Part shown: positions 5,824 to 7,097 of the stretch, piece after piece
How positions within the stretch are numbered: position 1 is the stretch's first letter
How the letters are laid out: every line of letters begins with the position of its first letter
From: Nannocystaceae bacterium
GTDB lineage: Bacteria > Myxococcota_A > Polyangia > Nannocystales > Nannocystaceae
Assembly: GCA_016763875.1 (NCBI GenBank)
Contig: JAESSZ010000639.1
Span: forward strand, 1 to 7,097
DNA length: 7,097 nucleotides
Direction: 5' to 3'
The notes under the pieces: generated by a model
What the model was told of the DNA's origin: nothing
The model's database searches: none
What the model saw: only the letters and a program-made list of their open reading frames with translations
Program-made: the position numbers and the translations under genes

Positions 5824-6395
5824 CGCGTCCGCCCGTCTCGGAACACCGACCAACCATCACCCACCAGCACCGCTTCAACGCTCGGCAGCGCAGCGAGTCG
5901 TTTCACCGAATCCCGGGCCGCGGCGGGGTCAGCCATCTTCGCGTCTGGGAGGAGGTTTAGCCTACCGCCACGTTGACCACGGATCAGATCGCCCGTGATC
6001 AGCGTTTTATCTTCAAGCAGTAACGCCAGCTCTCCGGGGGTCTTGGAGCCCTGTAGCGCAAAGACCCTCAGCCCGCCCACGACCTCCTCGCCGTCTGCAA
6101 GCCAGCCATCGCACGCGATCTCGAAGTTGTCGCGCTCTGCCGCTGGGCCCAGTATCTTTGCCCCCAGGGCCGTCGACAGCGCGCTGGCGTCGCGAATGTG
6201 GTCTCCGTTCGTCACCACGATGATAGCGGCGCCACCGAGATCCTTGAGCTGCTGCAAGTCAAACGCGCCCATCTCTACCGGGTCGACCAAGACGTTGCCG
6301 CCCTCCCGGATCCAAGCGAGGCCGTTGAAGTCGATGTTGCGTGCCTCGTCGAACGTCGACCACGAGCGCAGGTCATCCCGATGCAAATATCTCAT
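5808..6395 (-). CDS. MBL-fold protein with degenerate metal ligands
   Basis: A 195-residue, probably cytosolic protein of the metallo-beta-lactamase/glyoxalase II type. The framework is clear: strand NVLVDPVEM (34-42), IIVVTNGDH (58-66), GLRVFAL (108-114), KTPGELALLL (118-127), TLITGDLI (131-138) and VEAVLVGDG (173-181). The metal ligands are mostly lost. The THxHxDH motif is reduced to TNGDH (62-66), the His of HTPG is Lys118, and the His of the final GHG is Asp180; only Asp65/His66 and Asp136 of TGD remain. Two-metal hydrolase chemistry is therefore unlikely. I recall a bacterial MBL subfamily with DH, SKTPGE and GDG in these places, so this may be a conserved variant rather than decay; that is recollection, not a search. 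The ATG at 6395 has no Shine-Dalgarno, but GATGAT 11 bases upstream resembles a -10 box, so a leaderless mRNA is possible. Convergent with the 8-Cys lipoprotein gene and divergent from the next lipoprotein gene. Confidence 0.9.
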   Translation of the reverse strand: MRYLHRDDLRSWSTFDEARNIDFNGLAWIREGGNVLVDPVEMGAFDLQQLKDLGGAAIIVVTNGDHIRDASALSTALGAKILGPAAERDNFEIACDGWLADGEEVVGGLRVFALQGSKTPGELALLLEDKTLITGDLIRGQRGGRLNLLPDAKMADPAAARDSVKRLAALPSVEAVLVGDGWSVFRDGRTRLSEL

Positions 6396-6532
6396 GGCGC
6401 CGACTTATCATCGACGCTTCGGCGCGTGAACCGGTCGTTTGCGTTGTTCCGCGTCGTGGCTGGTTCGAACCTCAGCGGCAGCTCGCAGGCGCCGGTTCGC
6501 AGCTCGAAAACCAGTTCTCCCCCAGCAAGCAG

Positions 6533-6562
6533 TTGACGTCGGGACCTTGGGGGGTGCGTGAT
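6533..6562 (+). promoter_or_regulatory. Weak candidate promoter for the 3'-terminal lipoprotein gene
   Basis: TTGACG (6533-6538) matches five of six -35 bases. CGTGAT (6557-6562) matches three of six -10 bases at 18-base spacing. The start of transcription would be near 6570, about 23 bases before the GTG at 6593. The -10 is poor, so this is only a candidate. Confidence 0.2.
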
Positions 6563-6592
6563 CGTTTCGGGGTCGGTGGGCACTCCCGGCGT

Positions 6593-7097
6593 GTGCGTAG
6601 CTTGATAGTCTTCCTTGGGATGTTGCTGCTGACCGCTTGCCCGGCGAAGACGGACGATGAACCTTCGGTGGTGGGGAAGTCGCCTGAGGACGCGGCGGCG
6701 GTGGCTGTCGATGAAGTCTGTGACTATTTGGCCGTGTGCGGCGAGGTGCACATCGCGTGTACCGACTGTATTGGCGAAGGCTGTGGCGACTGCACGGCGG
6801 AACGCGTCGATGTCGACCGTGATGAGTGCGTTGATGTGGTCGAGCCGGACCTGCGCGCAGGCTTCGAATGCGTCTCGCTCACGGCCAAAGAGGAGGCCGA
6901 GGTGGATGGCTGCCTTGCCGCGCTGGCCGAGCTTGGGTGCGTGACGGTGGGGGCGGCGGAGGCGTGGGCGGATGGTGAAGGTGGTCCGAGTCCGCTGGAC
7001 CCTCCGCCCGAGTGCGATCTTCTGGCGATGCTCGCGCTCGGCGTGCTCCTTGCGGGCGGGTCAGGAGCGACAACAGACGCGACCCCCAGCAGCGCCA
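6593..7097 (+). CDS. Cys-rich lipoprotein, cut by the window end
   Basis: Frame open from GTG 6593 to the last base; 168 codons are visible and the C-terminus is missing. The first 16 residues, MRSLIVFLGMLLLTAC, are a textbook lipoprotein signal with lipobox LTAC and acylated Cys16. A short charged linker (PAKTDDEPSVVGKSPED) leads into a Cys-rich domain with Cys at 43, 49, 56, 59, 64, 67, 79, 93, 107, 116 and 141. Residues 56-63 (CTDCIGEG) fit the CxxCxGxG pattern of the DnaJ zinc domain, and another CxxC follows at 64-67; in an exported protein, disulfides are the likelier role. A second hydrophobic patch (LLAMLALGVLLAG, 143-155) lies near the visible end. GTG 6593 is chosen because it gives the complete signal with one Arg before the core; TTG 6602 and ATG 6620 would cut it, and GTG 6554 would add 13 residues. 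The Shine-Dalgarno is weak (GGTGGG 6575-6580). No family recognised. Confidence 0.85.
   Translation, partial: MRSLIVFLGMLLLTACPAKTDDEPSVVGKSPEDAAAVAVDEVCDYLAVCGEVHIACTDCIGEGCGDCTAERVDVDRDECVDVVEPDLRAGFECVSLTAKEEAEVDGCLAALAELGCVTVGAAEAWADGEGGPSPLDPPPECDLLAMLALGVLLAGGSGATTDATPSSA

Noticed and set aside
6462..6471. GGTTCGAACC, resembling a tRNA T-arm
   Set aside because: The flanking bases do not pair as a five-base T stem and no anticodon or acceptor arm can be found upstream; it is just a 10-bp palindrome.
6657..6944. Plus-strand open frame inside the 3'-terminal lipoprotein gene
   Set aside because: Arg/Trp/Ser-rich shadow of the frame that starts at 6593, which has a full lipoprotein signal and regular Cys spacing.

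Overview
The window is GC-rich DNA (roughly 63-65% by eye) and holds seven protein genes or gene ends that I can support, plus one small candidate gene. Four products carry an N-terminal lipoprotein signal. One of them also has an acidic Asp/Glu/Thr/Ser linker followed by a Cys-rich exported domain. This fits a predatory or social deltaproteobacterium of the Myxococcota, and the Nannocystaceae style (acidic linker after the lipid-anchored Cys) is my best guess. That is inference from protein style; there is no rRNA or marker gene here.

Layout. Positions 1-302 hold no convincing gene, only two tandem hairpins. A 489-residue lipoprotein with beta-propeller-like repeats is at 303-1772 (+). A 53-codon lipoprotein-like reading frame with a GTG start is at 1841-2002 (+). 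It faces a short-chain dehydrogenase/reductase (2035-3033, -), which lies behind a three-helix membrane protein with a beta-rich tail (3110-3718, -); these two probably form one transcript. A divergent promoter region leads to a membrane-hairpin protein of unknown family, which I start at GTG 3984 because of a near-perfect Shine-Dalgarno sequence. After two inverted repeats comes a lipoprotein (5049-5741, +) whose whole exported part is a duplicated 8-Cys module. A rho-independent terminator separates it from a convergent metallo-beta-lactamase-fold protein (5808-6395, -) that lacks most of the classical metal ligands. The window ends inside a further Cys-rich lipoprotein that starts at 6593 and has no stop before 7097.

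The genes do not form an obvious pathway. The common theme is the cell envelope: lipid-anchored or membrane-anchored proteins of unknown role, with two cytosolic enzyme-like proteins between them. I see no insertion sequence, CRISPR array, tRNA, rRNA, phage gene or known defence system. The most interesting content is the duplicated 8-Cys/3-His module, the degenerate MBL-fold protein, and the two lipoprotein genes (1841-2002 and 6593-7097) that a routine gene call could easily miss.
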